This document shows, one piece after another, positions 1-6,665 of a stretch of DNA of 11,707 bases. Every line of letters begins with the position of its first letter. The first letter of the stretch is position 1. A program made the translations under genes and the position numbers. The DNA is from Propionibacteriaceae bacterium. GTDB taxonomy: Bacteria; Actinomycetota; Actinomycetes; Propionibacteriales; Propionibacteriaceae. Location of the stretch: NCBI GenBank assembly GCA_027346035.1, contig DAIESZ010000357.1, positions 1 through 11,707 of the forward strand. The letters are read 5' to 3'. The notes below the pieces were generated by a model. It had not been told where the DNA came from, did no database searches, and saw nothing but the letters and a program-made list of their open reading frames with translations.

Positions 1-1279
1 CGTTGAGCATCCGCCCGGTGATCTTGGGCCACCAGAAGTAGTAGCCGGCGAACATCGCGAACACCACCGTGCCGAACAGCACGTAGTGGAAGTGGGCCAC
101 CACGAAGTACGTGTCGGAGACGTTGAAGTCGAGCGGCGGGCTGGCGAGGATGACCCCGGTCAGGCCGCCGAACAGGAACGTCGACAAGAACCCCATGACC
201 CACACCATCGGGGTGGCGAAGGTGATCGACCCGCCCCACATGGTGCCGATCCAGTTGAAGAACTTCACCCCGGTGGGCACCGCGATGAGGAAGGTCATGA
301 GCGAGAAGAACGGCAGGCTCACGACACCGGTGACGAACATGTGGTGCGCCCACACCGACACGGACAGCGCGCCGATCGACAAGGTGGCGAACACCAGTCC
401 GATGTAGCCGAACACCGGCTTGCGGCTGAACACCGGGATGATCTCGGTGATGATGCCGAAGAACGGGAGCGCGACGATGTAGACCTCCGGGTGGCCGAAG
501 AACCAGAACAGGTGCTGCCACAGGATCGGGCCACCGGAGGAGGCGTCGTAGATGTGCGCGCCGAGGACGCGGTCGGCGGCCAGCACCAGCAGCGCGGCCC
601 CGAGCACGGGGAACACGATCAGCGCGAGGATCGAGGTCACCAGGATGTTCCAGGTGAAGATCGGCATGCGGAACATCGTCATGCCCGGCACCCGCATGGT
701 GATGATCGTCGTGACGAAGTTCACCGACCCGAGGATCGTGCTGATGCCCAGCAGGTAGAGGCCCATGATCCACAGGTCGCCGCCCGCTCCGGGGGAGTTG
801 ATCTCGGACGACAGGGTCGCGTAGGCGGTCCACCCGAAGCTGGCCGCACCGTCGGGGGTGAGGAAGCCGGACAAGGCGGTGAGGGAGCCGAACAGGAACA
901 GCCAATAGCTGAGCATGTTCAACCGGGGGAAGGCCACATCGGGCGCGCCGATCTGCAGGGGCATGATCGCGTTCGCGAACCCGGAGAACAGCGGTGTCGC
1001 GAACATCAGCAGCATGATCGTGCCGTGCATCGTGAACAGCTGGTTGTAGGTCTCGGGGCTCATGAACTGCATGCCCGGTTCTGCGAGTTCCAGGCGGATC
1101 AGCAGGGCCAGCACGCCTCCGGTGAGGAAGAAGACGAACGTGGTGATGAAGTACAGGTTCCCGATCTTCTTGTGATCGGTGGTGGTCATGTACTCGAGGA
1201 ACAGCTTGCCGAGACGGTTGTTCTCACGGCGCCGCACGCCGATGCCGCTGGGGGCGATGGTTCGGTGGAGAGTGGTCAC
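1..1279 (-). CDS. ctaD: Cytochrome c oxidase subunit I (aa3 type), 3' end outside window
   Basis: Catalytic haem-copper subunit of the terminal oxidase: reduces O2 to water in the membrane and pumps protons. 426 codons plus one base are visible, so roughly the last quarter of the usual ~550-residue protein is missing at the left edge. Family residues are all present: haem a ligands H85 (TMHGTIM) and H398, haem a3 ligand H396 (VAHFHYV), CuB ligands H263, H312 and H313, the HPEVY loop with E265 and the cross-linked Y267, K-channel K339 (PTGVK) and D-channel D114 (GAPDVAFPR). The GTG start shares four bases (GTGA) with the ctaC stop, indicating translational coupling; an internal ATG at residue 31 (MTTTDHK) would remove the cytoplasmic lead segment and is less likely. 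Homologues of ctaE and qcr genes are not in the window. Identification is certain; only the start is inferred. Confidence 0.97.
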   Translation of the reverse strand, partial: MTTLHRTIAPSGIGVRRRENNRLGKLFLEYMTTTDHKKIGNLYFITTFVFFLTGGVLALLIRLELAEPGMQFMSPETYNQLFTMHGTIMLLMFATPLFSGFANAIMPLQIGAPDVAFPRLNMLSYWLFLFGSLTALSGFLTPDGAASFGWTAYATLSSEINSPGAGGDLWIMGLYLLGISTILGSVNFVTTIITMRVPGMTMFRMPIFTWNILVTSILALIVFPVLGAALLVLAADRVLGAHIYDASSGGPILWQHLFWFFGHPEVYIVALPFFGIITEIIPVFSRKPVFGYIGLVFATLSIGALSVSVWAHHMFVTGVVSLPFFSLMTFLIAVPTGVKFFNWIGTMWGGSITFATPMVWVMGFLSTFLFGGLTGVILASPPLDFNVSDTYFVVAHFHYVLFGTVVFAMFAGYYFWWPKITGRMLN

Positions 1280-2145
1280 TTCCCGGCCTCCTGCGCGTTC
1301 GCGGACTGGATCGTCAAGGGGGCCTGCGGTCCCACGTAGTCACCCGTCTGGCCCGCGGCCTTCAATTGCTGCAACTGCTGGTAGTACTGCGCCGGGGTCA
1401 CGACGTGCACGGTGAACAACATCTGCGAGTGGTAGGTGCCACACAGTTCCGCGCACTTCCCGTCGTAGGTGCCGAGCCTGGTCGGTGTGAGGTCGAACGA
1501 GTTCGGGTGGCCCGGGATGGCGTCCAACTTGAAGTAGAACGCCGGGATCCAGAACGAGTGGTCGACGTCGGCCGAGGTGATGTTGAAACGCACCGATTCA
1601 CCGAGCGGGAGGTAGAGGTCGGGACGTTGCTGCAGGCTACCGACCGTGTGCACCACCGCGCCGACCTTCGGGTTGTCGGCCTCCATGTAGCTGAACGCCC
1701 ACGACCACTTCTCCCCCAGCACGTGGATCGTGTGCTGCGGCACGGGGTCCTTGGCCAGCACCTTGTCCTGGGTGCGCACCGTGTAGAAGAACAACACCCC
1801 GACGATCATCAGCGGGATCAGGGTGTAGAGCAGTTCGAGCGGCAGGTGGTACTTGGTCTGCCGGGGAACCTCCGGGTCACCCTTCTTGCGGCGCCACTTG
1901 ATGGCCGCGTAGAACATCAGACCCCACACGATGACGCCCACCACACCGGCCGCGATCCACGCGCCCTGCCACAGCCGCTCCATATAGGGGGCCCGGCTGC
2001 TGGCCGGCGGAACCATGCCGATACGCTTGGCCTGTTCGGTGAGACTGGCGCTGCACCCGCTGAGTGCGACCGTTCCCGCGGCCATGGCCACGGTCAACGT
2101 CACTCTGCGCCAGCGCCTGCTCACGTCCTGAAGTTGGAGAGCCAC
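1276..2145 (-). CDS. ctaC: Cytochrome c oxidase subunit II, CuA-binding lipoprotein
   Basis: Accepts electrons at the binuclear CuA centre outside the membrane and passes them to subunit I. 289 residues. An N-terminal signal peptide ends in a lipobox (VALSGC, Cys31), so the mature protein should be lipid-anchored. Two transmembrane helices lie at about 62-82 and 103-121, followed by the cupredoxin domain. CuA ligands are visible as H196 (DHSFW) and the [12 protein letters not shown] motif (C231, E233, C235, H239, M242). There is no added C-terminal haem c domain. The GTG start was chosen because GGAAGG lies about 8 bases upstream; an in-frame GTG at residue 8 would also keep the signal peptide but its purine tract is too close. 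The gene is first in a ctaC-ctaD unit overlapping by GTGA. Confident call. Confidence 0.97.
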   Translation of the reverse strand: MALQLQDVSRRWRRVTLTVAMAAGTVALSGCSASLTEQAKRIGMVPPASSRAPYMERLWQGAWIAAGVVGVIVWGLMFYAAIKWRRKKGDPEVPRQTKYHLPLELLYTLIPLMIVGVLFFYTVRTQDKVLAKDPVPQHTIHVLGEKWSWAFSYMEADNPKVGAVVHTVGSLQQRPDLYLPLGESVRFNITSADVDHSFWIPAFYFKLDAIPGHPNSFDLTPTRLGTYDGKCAELCGTYHSQMLFTVHVVTPAQYYQQLQQLKAAGQTGDYVGPQAPLTIQSANAQEAGK

Positions 2146-2184
2146 CTCACGCCTTCCACATCGGTTGTTGGGCGAAGGAACACA

Positions 2185-2217
2185 CTGCGGACAAACCGCA
2201 GCGCCATTGATGCGCTG
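2185..2217. promoter_or_regulatory. Two overlapping, mutually exclusive hairpins in the ctaC leader
   Basis: CTGCGG-ACAAA-CCGCAG (2185-2201) and CAGCGC-CATTGAT-GCGCTG (2199-2217) are both perfect 6-bp inverted repeats sharing the bases CAG at 2199-2201, so only one can form at a time. They sit 40-72 bases upstream of the ctaC start. The layout resembles an attenuator or an operator pair; function is inference. Confidence 0.4.
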
Positions 2218-2265
2218 GGGTCACCCCTCCGCGGCCTCCGCCACCCTGCTCATGGGAAAGACTAA

Positions 2266-2318
2266 TGCATACGGTCCGCCCCATCGCATCCCGTGAGATG
2301 CCGGAGCGGACCGTTGCA
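2266..2318 (-). terminator. Large imperfect hairpin downstream of erpA
   Basis: Outer arms ACGGTCCGC (2271-2279) and GCGGACCGT (2306-2314) pair perfectly and extend by four more pairs (TGCA/TGCA, 2266-2269 with 2315-2318) if T2270 bulges out. An inner stem GCATC/GATGC (2286-2290, 2297-2301) fits inside. It begins 34 bases past the erpA stop and precedes ctaC, as expected of an actinobacterial terminator lacking a U tract. It could instead be a protein-binding site for ctaC control. Confidence 0.55.
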
Positions 2319-2351
2319 CGTGGTTGGGCGGAAACCCGGTGAGGGATTCGA

Positions 2352-2723
2352 TCAGTGGAAGGAATCCCCGCAGGCGCACGAACCCTGGGCGTTCGGGTTG
2401 TCGATGGTGAAGCCCTGCTTCTCGATGGTGTCGACGAAGTCGATGGTGGCCCCGCTGAGGTAGGGGGCGCTCATCCGATCGGTCACCACGTCGACGCCGC
2501 CGAACGTGGTGGCCAGGTCGCCGTCGAGGCGACGGGCGTCGAAGTAGAGCTCATAGCGAAGTCCCGAGCAGCCGCCGGGCTGCACGGCGAGGCGCAGGAA
2601 CAGGTCGTCCCGTCCCTCGGCGTCCAGCAGGCTCTTCACCTTGGCCGCGGCGACGTCGGTGAGGACCACCCCGGCGGTGCCGGCGTCCTGGACGAGGATC
2701 TCGTCGGTGACGATGTCAGTCAT
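2352..2723 (-). CDS. erpA: A-type iron-sulfur cluster carrier/insertion protein (HesB/IscA family)
   Basis: Receives Fe-S clusters from the assembly machinery and delivers them to apo-proteins in the cytoplasm. 123 residues from the chosen start, close to the usual ~110-120. The three conserved cysteines are present: one in PGGCSG (Cys52) and two in the C-terminal SCACGDSF motif (Cys116 and Cys118). The VLTDVAAAKVKSLL start and the GATIDFVDTI segment are typical of the family. ATG at 2723 was preferred because GAGGAG lies five bases upstream; the in-frame GTG two codons earlier would overlap that ribosome binding site. The gene appears monocistronic: 241 bases separate it from the upstream same-strand kinase-like gene and a hairpin follows it. 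The exact member of the A-type family (ErpA, IscA or SufA) cannot be settled from sequence alone; erpA is the usual actinobacterial name. Confidence 0.93.
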   Translation of the reverse strand: MTDIVTDEILVQDAGTAGVVLTDVAAAKVKSLLDAEGRDDLFLRLAVQPGGCSGLRYELYFDARRLDGDLATTFGGVDVVTDRMSAPYLSGATIDFVDTIEKQGFTIDNPNAQGSCACGDSFH

Positions 2724-2815
2724 ATGCACTCCTCATGGCGATGTGCTGTATTGATCCGGCGCGCGGCCGGAATCGGTTGGGTGCCGGACGAGCGACCCAC
2801 GTGCCCGACCTGGCG

Positions 2816-2850
2816 GGTTGATCGGCTCAACCGCTGTAAGGATGAGCTTA
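2816..2850 (-). promoter_or_regulatory. Candidate erpA promoter -10 with leader palindrome
   Basis: The minus strand carries TAAGCT at 2850-2845, matching the TANNNT -10 form but with no clear -35 box, followed just downstream by a perfect inverted repeat GGTTGA-N5-TCAACC (2816-2832). The rest of the 241-base spacer (2724-2964) shows no gene or strong terminator for the kinase-like gene. Tentative. Confidence 0.3.
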
Positions 2851-2964
2851 TTCCGCGTCGGACGGGCGTCGGCCCCGTGACCCGATGGCCGTCGAGGCAC
2901 CGCTGTGGTCAGCGTACCCGCCGCGTCACGGCCCACCGAATCGGTCCGCGCGCTCTTGAGGACC

Positions 2965-4065
2965 TCAGGGCCGTTCCGAAGGCCCCGACACCGTCGGGAA
3001 CCACGACACGGCCACACTCCGAGCGGCCCGCGTGATGTCGTCCATGACCCGTAGGCGCTCCGCCTCACTGGCCGAGCGGGCAGGTTCGACCCGGAGCGAA
3101 TGGGCGGCCTCGATCAACTGGCTGCGCACCTCACGCGCCGTGATGTGGTTCTCGCGGGCCACCGCAACGACGGGCGTCTCCGCCTGCACCATGCCGGAGA
3201 CCTCCAGCACCACCGTTCTGTCCCAGCGGCCGAAGTCCAACTCATCGCATCCGGTGATGATGAGGTCGGCGCGCCGCAACGTGTCGGGAAGGCCAGTGAG
3301 CTCGGAGCACACATCGAGCCCTCGCTGCACGCGTCCTCCGAGACTCAGCGCGGCGAACCCGAGGCCCCCGTGGGCCGCGCCCCCTCGTGAGATACCACTC
3401 GCCCCTCCCCCCGCTCGACGGCATGCGTCGGCGAGATGCTGCAACGCCGTGTCGAGCCCGAGCTGTCGCTCCAGGCTCAGCTCGTCACGAGTGCCGAGCC
3501 GCGAGGTGATTCCGCGCAGCCCGGTGAGCGGGGACTCCACGTCGTCGCTCGAGCCGACCAGCACCAGGTTCCGGTCGGCCACGAGGTCGAGCGCCGGCTG
3601 CAGGTCGACGACGCCGAGGCCCGTGAGCGCAGACACCCCGGAGTCCAGGGCAACGTCGGCGCTCGCGCCCAGTGCCCCGAGGAACCCCGCCCCGCCGTCG
3701 TGCCAGGTGCAGGCGCCGACGTCGATGACCAGGTCGTGGATCTGCGGGTACGACTGCAGCGCCGCGGCGACGTCATGACCGACGAGGGCCGAACTCGCCT
3801 CGAACAATCCCTGCCTGGCACGGGGGGAAACCAGGAGCATCCCCCGGCGTCCGGCGACCGCCAACTCCGCGGTGCCATCGTCGGTCACCACCAGCGCGTC
3901 GAGCGGAGCATCGAGGATGTCAGCGATCGCCGCGGCGGCTCCTCCGCCGGACAGTCCGACGGGGATCACCGCACACCGTGCCCCCTGCGCGACGAAGGCC
4001 CTGGCCAGGGCCGTACCCGCATCACGCGACGACACGCCGCACATCTGCTCGACGCAGATGGCCAC
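2965..4065 (-). CDS. Glycerate-kinase-like protein with eroded catalytic motifs
   Basis: 366 residues, the normal length for the GlxK-type glycerate kinase family (glycerate to phosphoglycerate). The family signature survives as HDGGAGFLGALG (122-133), where active relatives have a GGSATNDGGAG-type loop, and ADLIITGCDELDFGR (266-280), where they have TGEGxxDxQ. The N-terminal PDKFKG-type motif reads VEQMCGV and the DGGEGT-type loop reads GLSGGGAA. I infer weak or lost kinase activity, perhaps a sensory or scaffold role. An open frame continues 129 codons upstream, but that part is pspA/pspAA sequence read in another frame. GTG at 4065 is chosen; TTG at 4077 overlaps the pspAA stop (TTGA) and is also possible; neither has a good ribosome binding site, which fits translational coupling. 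Last gene of the pspA operon. Confidence 0.7.
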   Translation of the reverse strand: MAICVEQMCGVSSRDAGTALARAFVAQGARCAVIPVGLSGGGAAAAIADILDAPLDALVVTDDGTAELAVAGRRGMLLVSPRARQGLFEASSALVGHDVAAALQSYPQIHDLVIDVGACTWHDGGAGFLGALGASADVALDSGVSALTGLGVVDLQPALDLVADRNLVLVGSSDDVESPLTGLRGITSRLGTRDELSLERQLGLDTALQHLADACRRAGGGASGISRGGAAHGGLGFAALSLGGRVQRGLDVCSELTGLPDTLRRADLIITGCDELDFGRWDRTVVLEVSGMVQAETPVVAVARENHITAREVRSQLIEAAHSLRVEPARSASEAERLRVMDDITRAARSVAVSWFPTVSGPSERP

Positions 4066-4073
4066 CTGTCGGC

Positions 4074-4358
4074 TCAATCGGGCACCAGCCCACTGGAGTT
4101 GTCGCCCAGGAGCGCGCGCACATCGTCGAGGCTCGCGTCGCCCTCGGGAAGGATCAGGTCGGAATCGACCAGGACATCGTCGGGCACCGGCTGTCCGAGT
4201 GTCCGGACCCGTTCGAGCAGGATGGTCAACGAGTCGGTGAGCCTGGACTGGTCTCCGGACTGGAGGGCGGCCTCGACGGCCGTGTCGAGATCGTTGAGTT
4301 CGGGGAGCGCGTCGTCGTCGAGGACCCACTGGCCCTCTGAGAGGATCCGGACGATCAT
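4074..4358 (-). CDS. pspAA: PspA-associated protein PspAA
   Basis: 94-residue acidic soluble protein starting MIVRILSEGQWVLDDDAL, with the central helix pair LNDLDTAVEAALQSG and the PVPDDVLVDSDLILPEGDAS segment characteristic of the small PspAA partner encoded beside PspA in actinobacteria and other phyla. No membrane segment or catalytic motif. Its ATG shares four bases (ATGA) with the pspA stop, and its stop lies next to the kinase-like start, so the three genes are almost certainly co-translated. Its biochemical role is not established as far as I know; association with PspA in envelope-stress protection is inferred from conserved linkage. Confidence 0.85.
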   Translation of the reverse strand: MIVRILSEGQWVLDDDALPELNDLDTAVEAALQSGDQSRLTDSLTILLERVRTLGQPVPDDVLVDSDLILPEGDASLDDVRALLGDNSSGLVPD

Positions 4359-5188
4359 CGTTCGTCCTCGGCGGACTGAGTCTCGGCCTCTGCTGCCCCG
4401 ACGGTGGTCTCCCCGGTGGGAGCCTCGACCGGGGCGACGGACTCGGGTGCACTGGTGATCTCGTTGTTCGGCTTCGAGCCCGACGTGACGGCGATCTGGG
4501 ACTTCAACGCGGCCAGTTCGTTCTCGACGCTCGCATCGGAGGCGAGGCTGTCGAGCTCGCGGGTGGTGTCGTCCTTGTAGGTACCCGTGGAATCCTCGAG
4601 GGCACCGCTGGCCAACAACTCGTCGACGGCCGAAGCGCGGGCCTGCAACTGCAGGGTCTTGTCCTCGGCCCGCTGGATCGCGAGGCCGACGTCGCCCATC
4701 TCCTCGCTGATTCCGGTGAACGCCTCGTTGATCCGGGTCTGGGCCTCGGCGGCCGAGTAGGTGGCCTTGATGGTCTCCTTGCGGGTGCGGAACGCGTCGA
4801 CCTTGGCCTGCAGCCGCGTGCTGGCCCGCACCAGCTTCTCCTCCTCGGCCTGCAGGGTCGCGTGCTGAGTCTGCAGGTCGCCGAGCTGGGCCTGGAGACC
4901 CGACTTGCGGGTGAGCGCCTCGCGCGCGAGATCTTCCCGTCCGGCCTCGAGTGCGCGCTGCGCCGAGAGCGTCATCTTCTGCATCTCGGACTGCAACTGC
5001 TGCGCCTGGAGCTCGACCCGCTTGCGGCTCGTCGCCACGTCGGCGACGCCCCGGCGCACCTTCTGGAGCAGCTCGAGCTGACGCTGATAGGAGTAGTCGA
5101 GCGTCTGGCGGGGGTCTTCGACGCGATCGAGGGCCTTGTCGGCCTTCGAGCGGAAGATCAGCGCGAGTCGAGAGAAAAAGCCAGCCAT
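4355..5188 (-). CDS. pspA: Phage shock protein A / IM30 family, membrane-protecting coiled-coil protein
   Basis: 277 residues. PspA/IM30 proteins oligomerise on the inner face of the membrane and limit damage and proton leakage under envelope stress. The N-terminal amphipathic helix (MAGFFSRLALIFRSKADKAL) and the conserved EDPRQTLDYSY segment are followed by long charged coiled-coil helices to about residue 232; the tail (233-277) is an acidic, Ala/Glu/Thr-rich low-complexity extension. The frame is open 16 codons further upstream, but ATG at 5188 has GGAAGG eight bases before it and restores the family N-terminus. First gene of pspA-pspAA-kinase-like; the stop overlaps pspAA. No pspF, pspBC or clgR homologue is in the window, so regulation must differ from the enterobacterial system. 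Confidence 0.93.
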   Translation of the reverse strand: MAGFFSRLALIFRSKADKALDRVEDPRQTLDYSYQRQLELLQKVRRGVADVATSRKRVELQAQQLQSEMQKMTLSAQRALEAGREDLAREALTRKSGLQAQLGDLQTQHATLQAEEEKLVRASTRLQAKVDAFRTRKETIKATYSAAEAQTRINEAFTGISEEMGDVGLAIQRAEDKTLQLQARASAVDELLASGALEDSTGTYKDDTTRELDSLASDASVENELAALKSQIAVTSGSKPNNEITSAPESVAPVEAPTGETTVGAAEAETQSAEDER

Positions 5189-5284
5189 GGGGCAGTCCTT
5201 CCGTGGGTCAAGCCATGTGCGACTGTCGCGATGCAAGCGGTGGAGCTTGGCGACCGATGCCCCGTCCGATGACAGCGCACCACC

Positions 5285-5328
5285 ACTCTATCCAGCGCGT
5301 CCATCCACACCAGTAGTGTGGGAGTCAA
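5285..5328 (-). promoter_or_regulatory. Candidate pspA promoter with 17-base palindrome
   Basis: On the minus strand TAGAGT (5290-5285) fits a -10 element. About 17 bases upstream of it lies a perfect inverted repeat CCACAC-N5-GTGTGG (5305-5321), covering the expected -35 position, so it could be an operator. A TTGACT hexamer lies at 5328-5323 but has no good -10 at proper spacing. Positions are seen; the regulatory role is inferred. Confidence 0.4.
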
Positions 5329-5335
5329 TCCGGGG

Positions 5336-5383
5336 CCTACCGGGGCCGACGCCGCGGCCGCCCCCGGCGTCGACCCCGGTAGG
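5336..5383. repeat. 48-base inverted repeat (18 paired bases, one mismatch) in the pspA / DUF3043 divergent spacer
   Basis: Arms CCTACCGGGG (5336-5345) and CCCCGGTAGG (5374-5383) are perfectly complementary; after one C/A mismatch the pairing continues as CGACGCCG (5347-5354) with CGGCGTCG (5365-5372), leaving a 10-base loop. No gene ends here in either direction, so an ordinary terminator is not expected. It may be an operator, a leader hairpin or a blocker of divergent read-through. Confidence 0.6.
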
Positions 5384-5436
5384 ATGTGCCGGAACGCCGC
5401 CCAGGCGGCATCCGCACGAACCGACACCGACGAGGA
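5380..5436 (+). promoter_or_regulatory. Candidate -10 and ribosome binding site of the DUF3043 gene
   Basis: TAGGAT (5380-5385) fits the TANNNT -10 pattern and overlaps the right arm of the large hairpin. GAGGA (5432-5436) lies six bases before the GTG at 5443 and decides the start. No convincing -35 is visible. Confidence 0.4.
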
Positions 5437-5442
5437 CACACC

Positions 5443-6063
5443 GTGGGATTGTTCCGCCCCTACGAGCAGGGTAAGCACGAGCCGATCAAACAGAAGTCGG
5501 CGCCCGCCGTTCCCGCGGCGGCTCCACGGGCAGGGACCACCGCCGCCCAGGACGCCGAGACGGCCCGCGACCTCGCGGCCAAGAAGGGGCGTCCGACGCC
5601 GAGCCGGGCCGAGGCCCAGGCCGCGCGGATGGAACGCCTGCACCCGACCCTGACCCCGAAGCAGCAACGCGCGCAGGCCCGTATCGCCGACCGCCTCGAG
5701 CGCCAGCATCGGTGGGACACGATGGAAGCCGCCCCCGAGAGGACTCTGCTGCGCGACTTCGTCGACTCCCGCTGGACATTCACGGAATTCATCATCCCGC
5801 TGGCGATCGTCGACATGGCGGTGAGCATCGGCGCGGCCCAATGGCCGGCCGTCTCGTTGACCACGAGCCTCGTGATGACGGCCATCTTCGTCGGCATGGT
5901 TGTCAACATCGGGTGGATGTGGTGGCGCTTCAAGTCCGAGTTGCGGACACGGATCCCCGGTGCGCGCAAACGCGGTCTGCTCATGGAGCTGATGAACCGG
6001 ATGATCACCATCCGCAGGTTCCGGCGTCCCGGTCCGCGGATCAACCGCGGCGACTCCTACTGA
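5443..6063 (+). CDS. DUF3043 family membrane protein
   Basis: 206 residues; an actinobacterial family of unknown function. The order is typical: a short disordered basic/Ala-Pro N-terminus, the conserved KKGRPTPSRAEAQAAR segment (47-62), a charged helix (about 75-95), the conserved RDFVDSRWTFTEFIIP stretch (104-119), then two transmembrane helices at about 113-131 and 139-161, and a basic C-terminal tail rich in Arg. Both termini are therefore probably cytoplasmic. GTG at 5443 is preferred over the longer open frame from 5386 because GAGGA lies six bases upstream and the extra residues would be read from the -10/hairpin region. Divergent from pspA; a link to envelope stress is possible from position only. 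Confidence 0.88.
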   Translation: MGLFRPYEQGKHEPIKQKSAPAVPAAAPRAGTTAAQDAETARDLAAKKGRPTPSRAEAQAARMERLHPTLTPKQQRAQARIADRLERQHRWDTMEAAPERTLLRDFVDSRWTFTEFIIPLAIVDMAVSIGAAQWPAVSLTTSLVMTAIFVGMVVNIGWMWWRFKSELRTRIPGARKRGLLMELMNRMITIRRFRRPGPRINRGDSY

Positions 6064-6152
6064 TCCGCTCGCCTGCTGTTCCTCGGCGACCGGTGACCGT
6101 CAGGATTGCCCGCAGGGGACGTCGGGCGCGACGCGCTGTCGGAGGGCTCCGA

Positions 6153-6158
6153 TACCGT
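6153..6158 (+). promoter_or_regulatory. Candidate -10 for a leaderless transcript
   Basis: TACCGT ends seven bases before the ATG at 6166, the spacing expected if transcription starts at the A of the start codon. No purine-rich ribosome binding site precedes that ATG. No -35 box is recognisable. Confidence 0.35.
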
Positions 6159-6165
6159 CGCCGAC

Positions 6166-6357
6166 ATGGCGTACCGATGGATACCGAGTCCCGACCAGGG
6201 GCTCGACCCCGAACTCGATCAGGCCTTCGACGACCAGCCCCGGGCCGAGGCCTGGCTCGCGGAGCACTGGGAGGAACTCCTCGACGAGGGGGTTGGGTCG
6301 GTCACTCTGGTTGAGGACGATCGGCTGATCTACGGCCCGATGCCGCTGACGGGCTGA
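6166..6357 (+). CDS. Small conserved actinobacterial protein, function unknown
   Basis: 63 residues, acidic, soluble, starting MAYRWIPSPDQG. The pattern FDDQPRAEAWLAEHWEELLDEGV followed by SVTLVEDDRLIYGPMPL matches, from memory, a widespread family of ~60-70-residue actinobacterial proteins with a helical AEAWL region and a C-terminal beta strand pair ending YGPM. The frame is open 20 codons upstream, but that part lacks family character and a ribosome binding site; ATG at 6166 also lacks one, so the message may be leaderless. It stands 102 bases after the DUF3043 gene. Its last 56 bases overlap, tail to tail, the minus-strand membrane-protein gene ending at 6302. No function can be assigned. 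Confidence 0.75.
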   Translation: MAYRWIPSPDQGLDPELDQAFDDQPRAEAWLAEHWEELLDEGVGSVTLVEDDRLIYGPMPLTG

Positions 6358-6661
6358 TCCCGCCGCGGCGCACGTCCTGCACGAGCAGCATGACGCCGAA
6401 CCCCACCATGACCCCGCCGATCGCGATGACGAACGGCTGGGAGAAGCGCGCGTCGCTGAGGCGCTGTTCGTAGGTCTGCACCTTGCCCGCGCCGACCTGG
6501 GAGAAGCTGCTGGTGGCACAGACGTCGCCCGGGTGCATCTCGACCCCGCGGCAGGTGATGCTCGGATGGGTGAGGGCGATCGCTCCCCAGATCATCACTC
6601 CGAGGCCGAGGACGGCGATGAGCAGGTGCGCGACACGGCGCCAGGACCCCAGGATCACCAT
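6302..6661 (-). CDS. Small two-helix membrane protein with extracellular cysteine loop
   Basis: 119 residues. Transmembrane helices at about 11-30 and 76-95 frame a loop of about 45 residues containing ITCRGVEMHPGDVC (35-48) and TYEQRLSDARFSQP. Cys37 and Cys48 are placed to form a disulfide outside the membrane. The CRG-x-EM-x-PGD-x-C pattern and the TYEQR segment recall small conserved actinobacterial membrane proteins of unknown function. ATG at 6661 lies four bases after the gcvT stop, with GGGAGG inside the gcvT end nine bases upstream, so the two are co-transcribed. The polar C-terminal tail (about 97-119) is encoded partly by DNA antisense to the 63-residue gene. No function assigned. 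Confidence 0.82.
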   Translation of the reverse strand: MVILGSWRRVAHLLIAVLGLGVMIWGAIALTHPSITCRGVEMHPGDVCATSSFSQVGAGKVQTYEQRLSDARFSQPFVIAIGGVMVGFGVMLLVQDVRRGGISPSAASGRRSADRPQPE

Positions 6662-6665
6662 CTGA

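Noticed and set aside
86..1339. 417-codon plus-strand open frame antisense to ctaD
   Set aside because: Its product is a His/Asp/Glu/Arg-rich low-complexity string typical of a reverse-strand shadow of a GC-rich gene, while the minus strand encodes unmistakable ctaD.
2730..2964. Possible terminator CCGTGAC/GTCACGG (2875-2881, 2925-2931) after the kinase-like gene
   Set aside because: Only seven pairs across a 43-base loop; not convincing as a terminator.
4066..4452. N-terminal 129-codon extension of the kinase-like frame
   Set aside because: This segment overlaps pspA and pspAA in another frame and reads as Arg/Pro-rich low complexity; family similarity begins only near 4065.
5386..5442. 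Longer start for the DUF3043 protein
   Set aside because: The added 19 residues are Arg-rich and come from the promoter/leader; the ribosome binding site at 5432-5436 points to GTG 5443.
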